DNA of 19,550 bases from positions 1-19,550 of the forward strand of contig URKU01000032.1 of the NCBI GenBank assembly GCA_900548515.1, read 5' to 3'. The notes beneath the pieces are model-generated. The model saw nothing but the letters and a program-made list of their open reading frames with translations. It made no database searches and was not told the DNA's origin. Position numbers and translations under genes: made by a program. The stretch is from an uncultured Collinsella sp. Its GTDB lineage: Bacteria; Actinomycetota; Coriobacteriia; Coriobacteriales; Coriobacteriaceae. This document shows, in pieces, positions 8,671 through 16,936 of the stretch (positions are counted from its first letter, which is position 1; each line of letters begins with the position of its first letter).

Positions 8671-11600
8671 GTGCGTAGGAATTCCATTTTTACGAAACGA
8701 TGGGTGAAGGGAAGCGCAGTCCTCGTTGCCACGGCAGCGACGCTCGTGTTCGCCAGTCCCCAGCAGGCGGTTGCCACGCCACTCAAGGGCGTCGAATCGG
8801 CGACCGTGTCTCAGTCTGCCTCGAACGTCGTTGACATCGATTTCGCCGGCGGCATCAAGGGCCGCATTACGTTCCTCGAGGACGGTATTTTCCGTTACAA
8901 CGTTGATCCCAAGGGTGAGTTTTCCGAGTACGCAACGCCGCGCAGTAAGTCCCACACGGCTAAGATCCAGGCCCAGCCCGATGCCTCGGACACCTACAGC
9001 AAGCCGAGTGCGACGGTTGCCGACAAGGGCAACACTATCGAGATCAGCGGTGGAAAGGCGACCGTGATCCTGGACAAGGCGACTGGCAAGATGAGCATCA
9101 AGTCGGGCGACCGTGTCGTGGTCTCCGAGTCCGCGTCCCTCGACCTTGATAAGAAGGGCACCGTACAGACGCTCGCCAAGGAGAAGTCCGAGAACTTCTT
9201 TGGCGGCGGTACTCAGAACGGCCGCTTCCTGCACACCAACCAGACTATCGCCATCTCCAACACCAACAACTGGACCGATGGCGGCGTTGCTTCGCCCAAC
9301 CCGTTCTACTGGACGAGTGACGGTTACGGCGTGCTCCGAAACACGTTTGCAGAGGGTTCCTACGACTTCGGTTCCACGGACGCATCAACAGTCACGACTT
9401 CGCACAGCGAGAATGAGTTCGACGCCTACTACTTCGTGGCGACCAATGAGGGCGCCTCGAACGTGGCGACCGAGATGCTGCAGGACTACTACAAGGTGAC
9501 CGGTAATCCGGTACTGCTGCCCGAGTACGGTTTCTACCTGGGTCATCTGAATGCCTATAACCGTGATGGCTGGTCAACGACCTCGGGTCAGAAGAAGTGG
9601 GAGACCAAGGGCAGCAAGTCCTCGAGCAAGGAGGGCGACGTTAAGTACGAGTCTGGCATGGCGACGGGCTACAAGCTCGACGGCACGCTTGCGGCCGAGA
9701 CGCTCAACGGTGAGGGCCCCACGGTCGATACCGAGAACATGAAGGCGACCGATTTCGACCGCCAATTCTCCGCCCAGCGGGTTATCGATGACTACGAGGA
9801 CAACGACATGCCGCTCGGCTGGTTCCTGCCGAACGACGGATACGGTGCCGGCTATGGCCAGAACGGTTATTACAAGACCGGCGGCGTCAACTCCGACGGA
9901 ACGAGTTCAGCCGAGCGCCTCAACGCCGTGCGTGCCAACGTCGACAACCTTAAGAAGTTTACCGAGTATGCTAACTCCAAGGGTGTGAGCACGGGTCTGT
10001 GGACCCAGTCTAACCTGGAGCCTGACAGCAACTCCGAGACCCCGTGGCATTTGCTTCGCGATTTCGACGCCGAGGTCAAGACGGGCGGCATTACCACCCT
10101 CAAGACCGACGTCGCTTGGGTGGGCTCTGGCTACTCCTTTGGCCTCAACGGCATCAAGACGGCCTACGATACGGTGACGACCGGCGCCAACAAGCGCCCC
10201 AACATCATCACGCTTGACGGTTGGGCCGGCACGCAGCGCTTTGGCGGCATCTGGACCGGCGATCAGTACGGCGGCAACTGGGAGTACATCCGCTTCCACA
10301 TCCCCACGTATATCGGTCAGAGCCTCTCGGGCAACCCCAACATCGGCTCCGATATGGACGGCATCTTTGGTGGCAGCCCCATCATCTCCGCGCGCGACTA
10401 CCAGTGGAAGACGTTCACGCCCTCTATGCTCGACATGGACGGCTGGGGCACCTACCGCAAGTCGCCCATGACGCACGGCGATCCCTACACGGGCATTTCG
10501 CGCTTTTACCTCAAGCTCAAGGCGCAACTCATGCCCTATATCTACACGAGCGCGGCCTCGGCGGCCAACATCGACACGGGCAACGGCGATACCGGCCTGC
10601 CCATGATTCGCGCCATGCTGCTCTCCGACAACTCCGAGTACGCCGCAAGCACCTCGACGCAGTATCAGTACATGTTCGGTGAGAACTTCCTGGTGGCACC
10701 GGTGTATCAGGATACCCAGGCAGATGAGAACGGCAACGACGTTCGCAATGGTATCTACCTTCCCAACTACGGCACCGACGAGAATCCCACCATCTGGATT
10801 GACTACTTCTCGGGTAAGCAGTACCGCGGCGGCCAGGTCCTCAACAACTACGAGGCTCCGCTTTGGAAGCTGCCACTCTTTGTTAAGGCCAACGCCATCG
10901 TGCCGATGTACGCCGAGAACAACAACCCCGAGGCTGTGACCGAGACCAACACCAAGGGCACCAATCGCAGCCAGCGTATCGTCGAGTTCTTCGCCACCGA
11001 GGGTGAGGGCAGCTTTACGCAGTACGAGGATGACGGCTCCTCCATCGAGAACAACACGACCGAGGACGATTCCTACGGCACAATCGACAATATTTCCTAC
11101 GGTGAGCATGTGAGCACCGTCTATAAGTCGAGCGTGGTGGGCGGCACGGCGACCTTTACCGCCGAGGCATCGCAGGGCGGCTACAGCGGCTACGACTCCA
11201 ACCGCACCACGACCTTTGTGGCCAACGTCTCCGCCAAGCCCACGAGCGTCTCCGCCAAGAACGGCGGATCCGCGCTCAACGTGGTTGAGGTCGACTCGCA
11301 GGAGGCCTTTGACGTCGCGACCCCCGAGGCCGGCCAGGCGGTCTACTTCTACAACGAGACCCCCAACCTCAACCACTACGGTAGCGACGCAGGCAGCACC
11401 GAGGCCGAGCAGGGCGAGAGCTTCAACAACACCAAGATCACCACGAATCCCAAGGTCTACGTCAAGTTCGCGAAGACCGATGTCGCCACGGCAGCGCAGA
11501 CGCTCGAACTGGGCGATTTCGTGAACGCCGATGCCACGCTCGCGGCCGACCGCTTCAACGAGAACCTCTCCGCACCCGCGAACCTTGCTGCCCCCGAGGA

Positions 11601-14600
11601 CGCCACGACCCCCACGAGCATTAAGCTCACCTGGGGGAAGGTCGATGGTGCTACCTCCTACGACCTTAAGGTAGACGGCACTGTGTTCGCCGTGGGCGAT
11701 GCGGCAGAATTCACGCATACCGATCTTGCCTACAACAGCAAGCATACCTACCAGATTCGTTCGCGCAACGCCGATGGCTACTCCGCATGGAGCGACGTGC
11801 TTGAGGCGAACTCTGCGCTCGACCCGTGGCGGAACGTGCCTGAGGCCGAGGAAATCACTTGGGAGGGCTCGCTCTACGGTAGCCATAAGGCCGAACTCGC
11901 CTTCGACCATGAGTTCCAGTCGGGCGACGGCGGTTTCCACTCCGGTGGCAACGATCTGGGCAAGGCGCTTACCGTTGACTACGGTCGCGCTTACAAGCTC
12001 GACAAGCTCGAGTACTATCCGCGCGATGATGCCGGTAACGGCACTGTGACCAAGATGCGCATCGAGACGAGCCTCGACGGCGTGCATTGGACGACGCAGG
12101 AGGTCGACTGGGAGCGCTCCGCCGCTTGCAAGACGGTGGCGTTCGACGGCGCCGTGGCCGCGCGCTACGTGCGTATGACGCCGCTCGCGTCCGTGGGCAA
12201 CTTCTTCTCCGCCTCCGAGATCGCCATCTACAAGACCGACGGCACGGACGGCTTCGCTGTGGGCTCCAACCTCAACAAGGCCACGGTCTCCGACGGCGAC
12301 TACTCCAACATGAAGAATTACCTGGGTCTTGAGAACCGCGAGCCCGACACCTCGACGTTCGACTCCCAGATCCGCGCCCACTTCGCCGACCTCAACGGCA
12401 ACGGCGTCTACGACGTGTACGACTACTCCTTCACCATGGCGGCGCTCGACGGCGGCACCAAGCAAAAGGGCAAGGCTGCTGGCACCCTCGCGGTGATCCC
12501 GAGCAAGATGGAGGTCGAGGCCGGCGACGAGATCACGGTCGACGTCTACGCCACCGACGCCGAGAACATCAACGCGCTCGGTGCGCTCGTCAACTTCAAC
12601 AGCGACCAGTTCGAGTATGTCTCCGAGAGCATCGCGCAGGATGCGTCGACGGCGGGCATGGAGAACCTCTCGCGCGAGAAAGTGCAGTTCACGGATGGCC
12701 ACCAGACCATCAACCTGGCCTTCGCCAACCGCGGCGACGCCAAGCTCTTCAACAGTACTGGTGTGGTCGCGAGCTTTAAACTCAAGGCTAAGACGGCCGG
12801 CAAGGTCGAGCTGCCCTCGATGTCTTGGCTCGTCGGCCCGGCGTGCGACGCGCTCGAGTTCGTGAGTGATGGCACCGTGACGATGCCCGGTGTCCCGCAG
12901 CCCACCAAGTCCGAGTACGGCCGCGACGCCTTTGACATCACGATGACCAACGACGAGCTCCCCACCGACGACGGCACCAACGTCGAGAAGCTCATCCAGC
13001 AGAAGAGCTATGACGGACTGTTCGACAACAATGAGGGCGGCAACGACTTCGAGTTCCTGTGGAACTATGGGCCCAACTGGATCGACGGCAAGATGCCGAC
13101 CTACGTCAAGCTGCCCGCCACGATGACGTTCGCCTTCAAGACGCCGTCGAAACTCGATAGCGTCGAGGTCGTTAACCGCAACGGTGGCAACGGCACCGTG
13201 CAGAAGATTAAGTCCGTCGTGACGTTCGAGGACGGCTCGACCCAGGAGTTCTCGGGCGGAAGCTTTGATTCCTATCAGGCTCGCTACGCCTTTGGCCTCT
13301 CTGCCGAGAACAAGGGCAAGAAGGCGACCAAGGTCGAGATCACGCCGCTTGAGGCATCGGGTGACCAGATGCTCACGCTGCGCGAGATCAACTTCAACTA
13401 CACACAGGGTGTCGAGGCCATCGAGGGTGTCGAACTGGGCAAGAACCAGACCGAGTTCTTCGAGGGCGATGTGACGCTCGTCGACGCCAAGGCCACGCCC
13501 GAGAGCGCCGGCTACCCCTATGTGACGGTCGAGAGCTCCGATCCTTCTGTGGTGAGCGTCTCCGCTGTCCAGGCCGGCGATAGCGTGAGCTACTACCTGC
13601 GCGCCAACAAGGCCGGCAAGGCAACGATCACGGTGGCGTCGGTGCTCGATCCCTCCAAGACCGCATCCTATGAGGTCGAGGTCAAGGCTGGTGTCGACAC
13701 CTCTGCGCTCATGGCAGCGCTTTCCAAGGCCGCGGGCTACAGCGAGTCCGTCTACACCAAGGATTCCTATGCAGCCCTCACCGCTGCGGTCGAGGCGGCT
13801 CAGAAGCTCCTCGATGGCGGCCAGGGCAGCTATAGCAAGAAGGATGTCGCAGACGCCACGGCCAAGATCGAGAAGGCAATCGACGGCCTCAAGATGCGCC
13901 CCGTCGATGAGAAGAGCCTCATCAACACGCCCGAGAACCGCGAGAACGTCAAGGTGACCGGCTTCTCGAGCGAGGCCGACTATGAGGGCAGCAACGCCGT
14001 CAACGCTCTTGACGGCGATGAGCAGACGCTCTGGCACAGCGACTGGGCCTATAAGGCCGGTATGCCCCAGTACCTGACCGTCGACCTGGGCCGCGACTAC
14101 GATCTCACCGACGTCACGTTCCTGCCGCGCCAGGACGGCGGCACGAACGGCGATATCTTTGAGGCCGAGGTGCTGGTTTCCGACACCGCCGACGGTTATG
14201 AGATGGGCACCGCCACGTCGATGGGTACGTTTACCTTCGACAACGACGGCCGCGTGCTCACCGACCGTGGCGACTGGAAGCAGATGAGCTTTGGTGCCGC
14301 GCGCGGTCGCTACGTGACCGTCAAGGTGCTCCACGCCGGCGGTGGCAGCGTTGACGCCTACTGCAGCATGGCGGAGCTCAAGTTCTACGGTACGGCCGTT
14401 CCCAATCCGGTGGCGAAGGACGACCTCACTGCCGCGATTGAAAAGGTTGATGCCGAGGTTGCAGCCGGCGACCTTAAGGCCAGCGACTACACCGAGGCTT
14501 CCTGGACCGCGTTCCAGAACGCCTTGGCGAGCGCCCGCGCCATCCTGAACGACGAGAACGCCACGCAGGACGAGGTCGACCAGGCACTCAAGGCACTCGA

Positions 14601-15081
14601 GAGTGCTCGCGACGCGCTTGAGAAGACTCCGGTGACCCCGGTCGAGAACCCGACCAAGAAGCAGCTCAAGGCCTTGGTCAAGCAGGCGAAGGAGACTGAC
14701 ACCAGGGGCAAGACGGACGAGTCTGTCAAGGCCCTGACGGATGCCATTACCTACGCCGAGGACGTCTTGGGTGATGAGAATGCTTCCGACATCCAGCTCC
14801 AGGCGGCCTATGACCAGCTCAAGCTGGCCATTGAGAGCCTCAAGGATGCCGATTCCGGCAACCAGGGCGGCTCGGGCAACCAGGGTTCCGGCAATGGCTC
14901 AAACGGCGGCAACCAGGCGGGCAAGCCCGCAGGCGACAAGGCCCAGGGCAGCAAGAAGAGCGGTTCGGCGATCCCCAATACCGGCGACCAGACGGCGGCG
15001 ACCGTCGCGGCCGTCGGTGGTCTTGGCGCCATCATCGCCGCGATCGGCGCTTTCTTCCATCGTCGCAGCAAGGCTAAGTAG
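8671..15081 (+). CDS. Giant secreted, wall-anchored GH31 glycosidase (candidate alpha-N-acetylgalactosaminidase)
   Basis: A 2136-residue exported enzyme. GTG start after GGAGG/AGGAG; signal peptide 1-35 (RR...GSAVLVATAATLVFA, cut at AVA|TP). GH31 N-domain about 45-290, catalytic barrel about 290-680 with nucleophile D480 (LKTDVAW) and acid/base D531 (WTGDQYGGNWE), then beta-domains to about 940. After this: FN3 968-1048; F5/8C (CBM32-like) 1058-1189; dockerin-like EF-hand loop 1240-1251 (DLNGNGVYDVYD); cohesin-like 1271-1406; another galactose-binding-like module 1414-1578; Big-type 1583-1672; FIVAR 1676-1745; F5/8C 1751-1907; two FIVARs 1914-1985 and 1994-2060; Gly/Asn linker; IPNTGD sorting signal 2101-2106, hydrophobic span and HRRSKAK tail. 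The catalytic signature and module set resemble the GH31_18 alpha-GalNAcase branch acting on mucin-type O-glycans; an alpha-glucosidase or alpha-galactosidase role cannot be excluded. Modules and residues are seen, substrate is inferred. The frame is intact and ends in a terminator. Confidence 0.93.
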   Translation: MRRNSIFTKRWVKGSAVLVATAATLVFASPQQAVATPLKGVESATVSQSASNVVDIDFAGGIKGRITFLEDGIFRYNVDPKGEFSEYATPRSKSHTAKIQAQPDASDTYSKPSATVADKGNTIEISGGKATVILDKATGKMSIKSGDRVVVSESASLDLDKKGTVQTLAKEKSENFFGGGTQNGRFLHTNQTIAISNTNNWTDGGVASPNPFYWTSDGYGVLRNTFAEGSYDFGSTDASTVTTSHSENEFDAYYFVATNEGASNVATEMLQDYYKVTGNPVLLPEYGFYLGHLNAYNRDGWSTTSGQKKWETKGSKSSSKEGDVKYESGMATGYKLDGTLAAETLNGEGPTVDTENMKATDFDRQFSAQRVIDDYEDNDMPLGWFLPNDGYGAGYGQNGYYKTGGVNSDGTSSAERLNAVRANVDNLKKFTEYANSKGVSTGLWTQSNLEPDSNSETPWHLLRDFDAEVKTGGITTLKTDVAWVGSGYSFGLNGIKTAYDTVTTGANKRPNIITLDGWAGTQRFGGIWTGDQYGGNWEYIRFHIPTYIGQSLSGNPNIGSDMDGIFGGSPIISARDYQWKTFTPSMLDMDGWGTYRKSPMTHGDPYTGISRFYLKLKAQLMPYIYTSAASAANIDTGNGDTGLPMIRAMLLSDNSEYAASTSTQYQYMFGENFLVAPVYQDTQADENGNDVRNGIYLPNYGTDENPTIWIDYFSGKQYRGGQVLNNYEAPLWKLPLFVKANAIVPMYAENNNPEAVTETNTKGTNRSQRIVEFFATEGEGSFTQYEDDGSSIENNTTEDDSYGTIDNISYGEHVSTVYKSSVVGGTATFTAEASQGGYSGYDSNRTTTFVANVSAKPTSVSAKNGGSALNVVEVDSQEAFDVATPEAGQAVYFYNETPNLNHYGSDAGSTEAEQGESFNNTKITTNPKVYVKFAKTDVATAAQTLELGDFVNADATLAADRFNENLSAPANLAAPEDATTPTSIKLTWGKVDGATSYDLKVDGTVFAVGDAAEFTHTDLAYNSKHTYQIRSRNADGYSAWSDVLEANSALDPWRNVPEAEEITWEGSLYGSHKAELAFDHEFQSGDGGFHSGGNDLGKALTVDYGRAYKLDKLEYYPRDDAGNGTVTKMRIETSLDGVHWTTQEVDWERSAACKTVAFDGAVAARYVRMTPLASVGNFFSASEIAIYKTDGTDGFAVGSNLNKATVSDGDYSNMKNYLGLENREPDTSTFDSQIRAHFADLNGNGVYDVYDYSFTMAALDGGTKQKGKAAGTLAVIPSKMEVEAGDEITVDVYATDAENINALGALVNFNSDQFEYVSESIAQDASTAGMENLSREKVQFTDGHQTINLAFANRGDAKLFNSTGVVASFKLKAKTAGKVELPSMSWLVGPACDALEFVSDGTVTMPGVPQPTKSEYGRDAFDITMTNDELPTDDGTNVEKLIQQKSYDGLFDNNEGGNDFEFLWNYGPNWIDGKMPTYVKLPATMTFAFKTPSKLDSVEVVNRNGGNGTVQKIKSVVTFEDGSTQEFSGGSFDSYQARYAFGLSAENKGKKATKVEITPLEASGDQMLTLREINFNYTQGVEAIEGVELGKNQTEFFEGDVTLVDAKATPESAGYPYVTVESSDPSVVSVSAVQAGDSVSYYLRANKAGKATITVASVLDPSKTASYEVEVKAGVDTSALMAALSKAAGYSESVYTKDSYAALTAAVEAAQKLLDGGQGSYSKKDVADATAKIEKAIDGLKMRPVDEKSLINTPENRENVKVTGFSSEADYEGSNAVNALDGDEQTLWHSDWAYKAGMPQYLTVDLGRDYDLTDVTFLPRQDGGTNGDIFEAEVLVSDTADGYEMGTATSMGTFTFDNDGRVLTDRGDWKQMSFGAARGRYVTVKVLHAGGGSVDAYCSMAELKFYGTAVPNPVAKDDLTAAIEKVDAEVAAGDLKASDYTEASWTAFQNALASARAILNDENATQDEVDQALKALESARDALEKTPVTPVENPTKKQLKALVKQAKETDTRGKTDESVKALTDAITYAEDVLGDENASDIQLQAAYDQLKLAIESLKDADSGNQGGSGNQGSGNGSNGGNQAGKPAGDKAQGSKKSGSAIPNTGDQTAATVAAVGGLGAIIAAIGAFFHRRSKAK

Positions 15082-15104
15082 TCCCAGCGACAACTAAGCA
15101 AACG

Positions 15105-15147
15105 TGCCCGCCGCTCCGTCAAGGACGGCGGGCATTGCTTTATTATT
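15105..15147 (+). terminator. Intrinsic terminator of the GH31 gene
   Basis: TGCCCGCCG (15105-15113) and CGGCGGGCA (15126-15134) form a perfect 9-bp stem with a 12-nt loop, followed by a T-rich tail (TTGCTTTATTATTT). It starts 24 bp after the stop codon and separates the glycosidase from the purE transcript. Confidence 0.85.
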
Positions 15148-15189
15148 TCAGCCAACGTACGTCATGGCAATATCCGGTAGGTCGCAGGG
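15148..15189. repeat. Dispersed repeat, copy B (downstream of the GH31 gene)
   Basis: This stretch (TCAGCCAACGTACGTCATGG, then CAATATCCGGTAGGTCGCAGGG) is the partner of 8247-8288, same orientation. Both copies are preceded by a TATTT-containing stretch and followed within about 40 bp by a CGACTTT word and a GCGAAGC word, so similarity may extend beyond the core in degenerate form. Confidence 0.65.
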
Positions 15190-15195
15190 CGCTTC

Positions 15196-15267
15196 GCGGG
15201 CGGGCCAGGCTCTATCTGAACGACTTTGCGAAGCAACCGGAGTGAAGATAAAGCCTGCCCCGTCCGC
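15196..15267. repeat. 22-bp imperfect inverted repeat in the purE upstream region
   Basis: The left arm 15196-15217 (GCGGGCGGGCCAGGCTCTAT...) and right arm 15246-15267 (...AAAGCCTGCCCCGTCCGC) match at 19 Watson-Crick positions plus one G-U in 22. The 28-nt centre contains the mini-hairpin TTGC-gaa-GCAA. The structure lies about 100 bp before purE and follows repeat copy B directly, so it may be part of the same dispersed element or a leader structure. It does not match the purine riboswitch consensus. Confidence 0.6.
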
Positions 15268-15301
15268 AAAGCACCACGCAGACCGCAGGGACGGGAGCAG
15301 C

Positions 15302-15307
15302 TATACT
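15302..15307 (+). promoter_or_regulatory. Candidate -10 (TATACT) of purE
   Basis: TATACT lies 63 bp before the purE ATG. The hexamer 17 bp upstream (CAGACC) is a weak -35. A palindrome GCGGATCCGC (about 15328-15337) lies in the presumed 5' untranslated region, followed by the ribosome binding site AGGAGG (about 15356-15361). Confidence 0.4.
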
Positions 15308-15370
15308 ACTCTCAGTAGTTAAGGGTCGCGGATCCGCCGCGTCACCGCTCTCAACAGGAGGTCTTTGTTT

Positions 15371-15835
15371 ATGGCAGATCAGAAGCCGGTTGTCGGGATC
15401 ATCATGGGCTCCAAGTCCGATCTGGGCGTTATGGAAGGTTGCACCGCCGAGCTCGAGGCGCTGGGTGTGCCCTATGAGCTTGTCATTGCGAGCGCACACC
15501 GCACACCGGCGAAGGTCCACGAGTGGGCTTCGACTGCCGCCGATCGCGGTATCAAAGTGATTATCGCCGCCGCCGGCAAGGCCGCTCACCTGGGTGGTGT
15601 CGTGGCTGCCTTTACGCCGCTGCCGGTCATCGGCGTGCCTATGAAGACGAGTGACCTGGGCGGTATGGATTCGCTGCTGTCGATGGTGCAGATGCCTTCG
15701 GGCGTGCCCGTGGCCTGCGTTGCCATCAACGGCGCCAAGAACGCCGCCATCTACGCCACGCAGATTCTAGGCGCTTGCGACCCCGAGTACCGCAAGGTTA
15801 TCGAGAAGATGAAGCAGGAGATGGCCGACGCCTAG
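15371..15835 (+). CDS. purE: N5-carboxyaminoimidazole ribonucleotide mutase
   Basis: PurE converts N5-CAIR to CAIR in de novo IMP synthesis (after PurK), in the cytoplasm as an octamer. The 154-residue protein has all family hallmarks: GIIMGSKSDLGVM at the N-terminus (GSxSD phosphate-binding loop), SAHRTP near residue 45, AAAGKAAHLGGVVAA and LPVIGVPMKT in the middle, then SLLSMVQMPSGVPVACVAINGAKNAAIYA. The ATG at 15371 follows AGGAGG at good spacing; an in-frame TTG at 15365 is less likely. It starts a probable two-gene transcript with the sortase 35 bp downstream. purF begins about 3.1 kb downstream. Confidence 0.97.
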   Translation: MADQKPVVGIIMGSKSDLGVMEGCTAELEALGVPYELVIASAHRTPAKVHEWASTAADRGIKVIIAAAGKAAHLGGVVAAFTPLPVIGVPMKTSDLGGMDSLLSMVQMPSGVPVACVAINGAKNAAIYATQILGACDPEYRKVIEKMKQEMADA

Positions 15836-15870
15836 GCGTTCTGCCGTTTCACCGCAGTATAAGGAGAGCC

Positions 15871-16869
15871 ATGTCCGACTATCAGGGAAAACGATTCAAG
15901 GCTTCTCAGATCCCCGATCCGTCGAAGCTGAGTGCTGCCCATGGGGCACAGCAGGGTCGGTCATCCTCTCCTCAGCAGCCGCGCGCGCCGCGCCCCGTGA
16001 CGCCGGCGACGCATCGTCGACAGGACGCGCCAGCCGCATATCGACCTTCATCTTATAGCAACGCTAGGAAGCCGCCCCGGTCTTCATCGCATGCCGCGCC
16101 GTCGGATTACACCGAGCCGCCGCGCAAAAAGCGCCGCTCCATTATTCCCATTCTGCTCATCATCATCGGCATCGGCCTGATTGTTGCCGCCGCCGCCATC
16201 TTTATCAATGCACAGATTGGCTACAAGCAGGCGAGCGAGTCGTATCAGAAAATCGAGAAGCAATATGTAAGCGATAAGGACGCCAGCGGCGTGCCGATTA
16301 TCGACTTTGATGCACTTGCTCAGACAAACCCCGAGATTGTGGGTTGGATTTATGTGCCGGGAACCAACATCAACTATCCCGTGGTGCAGACCAACAACAA
16401 CTCCAAATACCTCAACACGCTGTTCGACGGTACGGCCAATGCATCTGGGGCCATTTTCTTGGATAGCGACGACACCGCGCCGGGCATGGTGGATCAGCAG
16501 ACCACGATCTACGGCCACCATATGAACGACGGGTCGATGTTCAACGTGATTTCGGACACCACCGACCAAGCGACGTTCGATAGCATCGAGTACGTGTATT
16601 ACATCACGCGCGATGCAACGTATAAGCTGCGTCCGCTGGCGACCAAGGTCGTTGAGGATACGTACTCCAAGGCGCGCACGCCCAATTTTGAGGGCGACGA
16701 CGGGCTCAAGAACTACCTGTCCGAGATGCTCGACGGTGCCTCTGCCGTGGCGAGCGATGCCACCGATCGTGCCGTTTCGGCAACCAAGGTCGTAACGCTT
16801 GTGACCTGTCGTTCGTTATCGCTGAGCAACACGCGTGCCGTCATGGTGCTCACGCCGGTCGAGGAATAA
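15871..16869 (+). CDS. srtB: Class B sortase
   Basis: A 332-residue membrane-bound transpeptidase that joins sorting-signal proteins to the cell wall. A long basic, Pro/Ser/Gln-rich cytoplasmic N-terminus (about 1-90, ending PPRKKRRS) leads into one transmembrane segment (IIPILLIIIGIGLIVAAAAI). The extracellular catalytic domain has class B features: NPEIVGWIYVPGTNINYPVVQ, catalytic H216 in TIYGHHMNDGSMF, C313 in TLVTC and R322 in NTR. The ATG at 15871 follows AAGGAG; a longer in-frame opening overlapping purE has no good start. The 35-bp gap to purE with no terminator suggests co-transcription. The GH31 wall protein just upstream and the orphan sorting signal at 5290-5516 make them possible substrates, but classic SrtB recognises NPQTN-type motifs, so pairing with IPNTG is unproven. 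The symbol denotes the class, not orthology. Confidence 0.9.
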   Translation: MSDYQGKRFKASQIPDPSKLSAAHGAQQGRSSSPQQPRAPRPVTPATHRRQDAPAAYRPSSYSNARKPPRSSSHAAPSDYTEPPRKKRRSIIPILLIIIGIGLIVAAAAIFINAQIGYKQASESYQKIEKQYVSDKDASGVPIIDFDALAQTNPEIVGWIYVPGTNINYPVVQTNNNSKYLNTLFDGTANASGAIFLDSDDTAPGMVDQQTTIYGHHMNDGSMFNVISDTTDQATFDSIEYVYYITRDATYKLRPLATKVVEDTYSKARTPNFEGDDGLKNYLSEMLDGASAVASDATDRAVSATKVVTLVTCRSLSLSNTRAVMVLTPVEE

Positions 16870-16878
16870 GTTGTTCGA

Positions 16879-16915
16879 GAGTAGCTAAAAAAGCCCCGTT
16901 CCAAATTGGCTACTC
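16879..16915 (+). other. Weak hairpin between the sortase and MoaE-like genes
   Basis: GAGTAGC (16879-16885) and GCTACTC (16909-16915) form a 7-bp stem with a 23-nt loop containing A6. No T-tract follows, so it is at best a weak or factor-assisted terminator; the next gene starts only 21 bp later, so read-through is possible. Confidence 0.35.
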
Positions 16916-16936
16916 GATGACGGTAAGGGAGAAATG

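Noticed and set aside
9907..14334. 1475-codon open frame on the minus strand inside the GH31 gene
   Set aside because: Antisense frames stay open because of third-position GC bias; composition is unlike a protein family and the plus-strand domains are unmistakable.
15148..15370. Purine riboswitch upstream of purE
   Set aside because: The conserved core words and three-way junction pattern are not there; only simple stems are seen.
15775..15870. Sortase start inside purE
   Set aside because: The extension overlaps purE, reads as an Arg-rich shifted version of its end, and the ATG at 15871 has AAGGAG before it.
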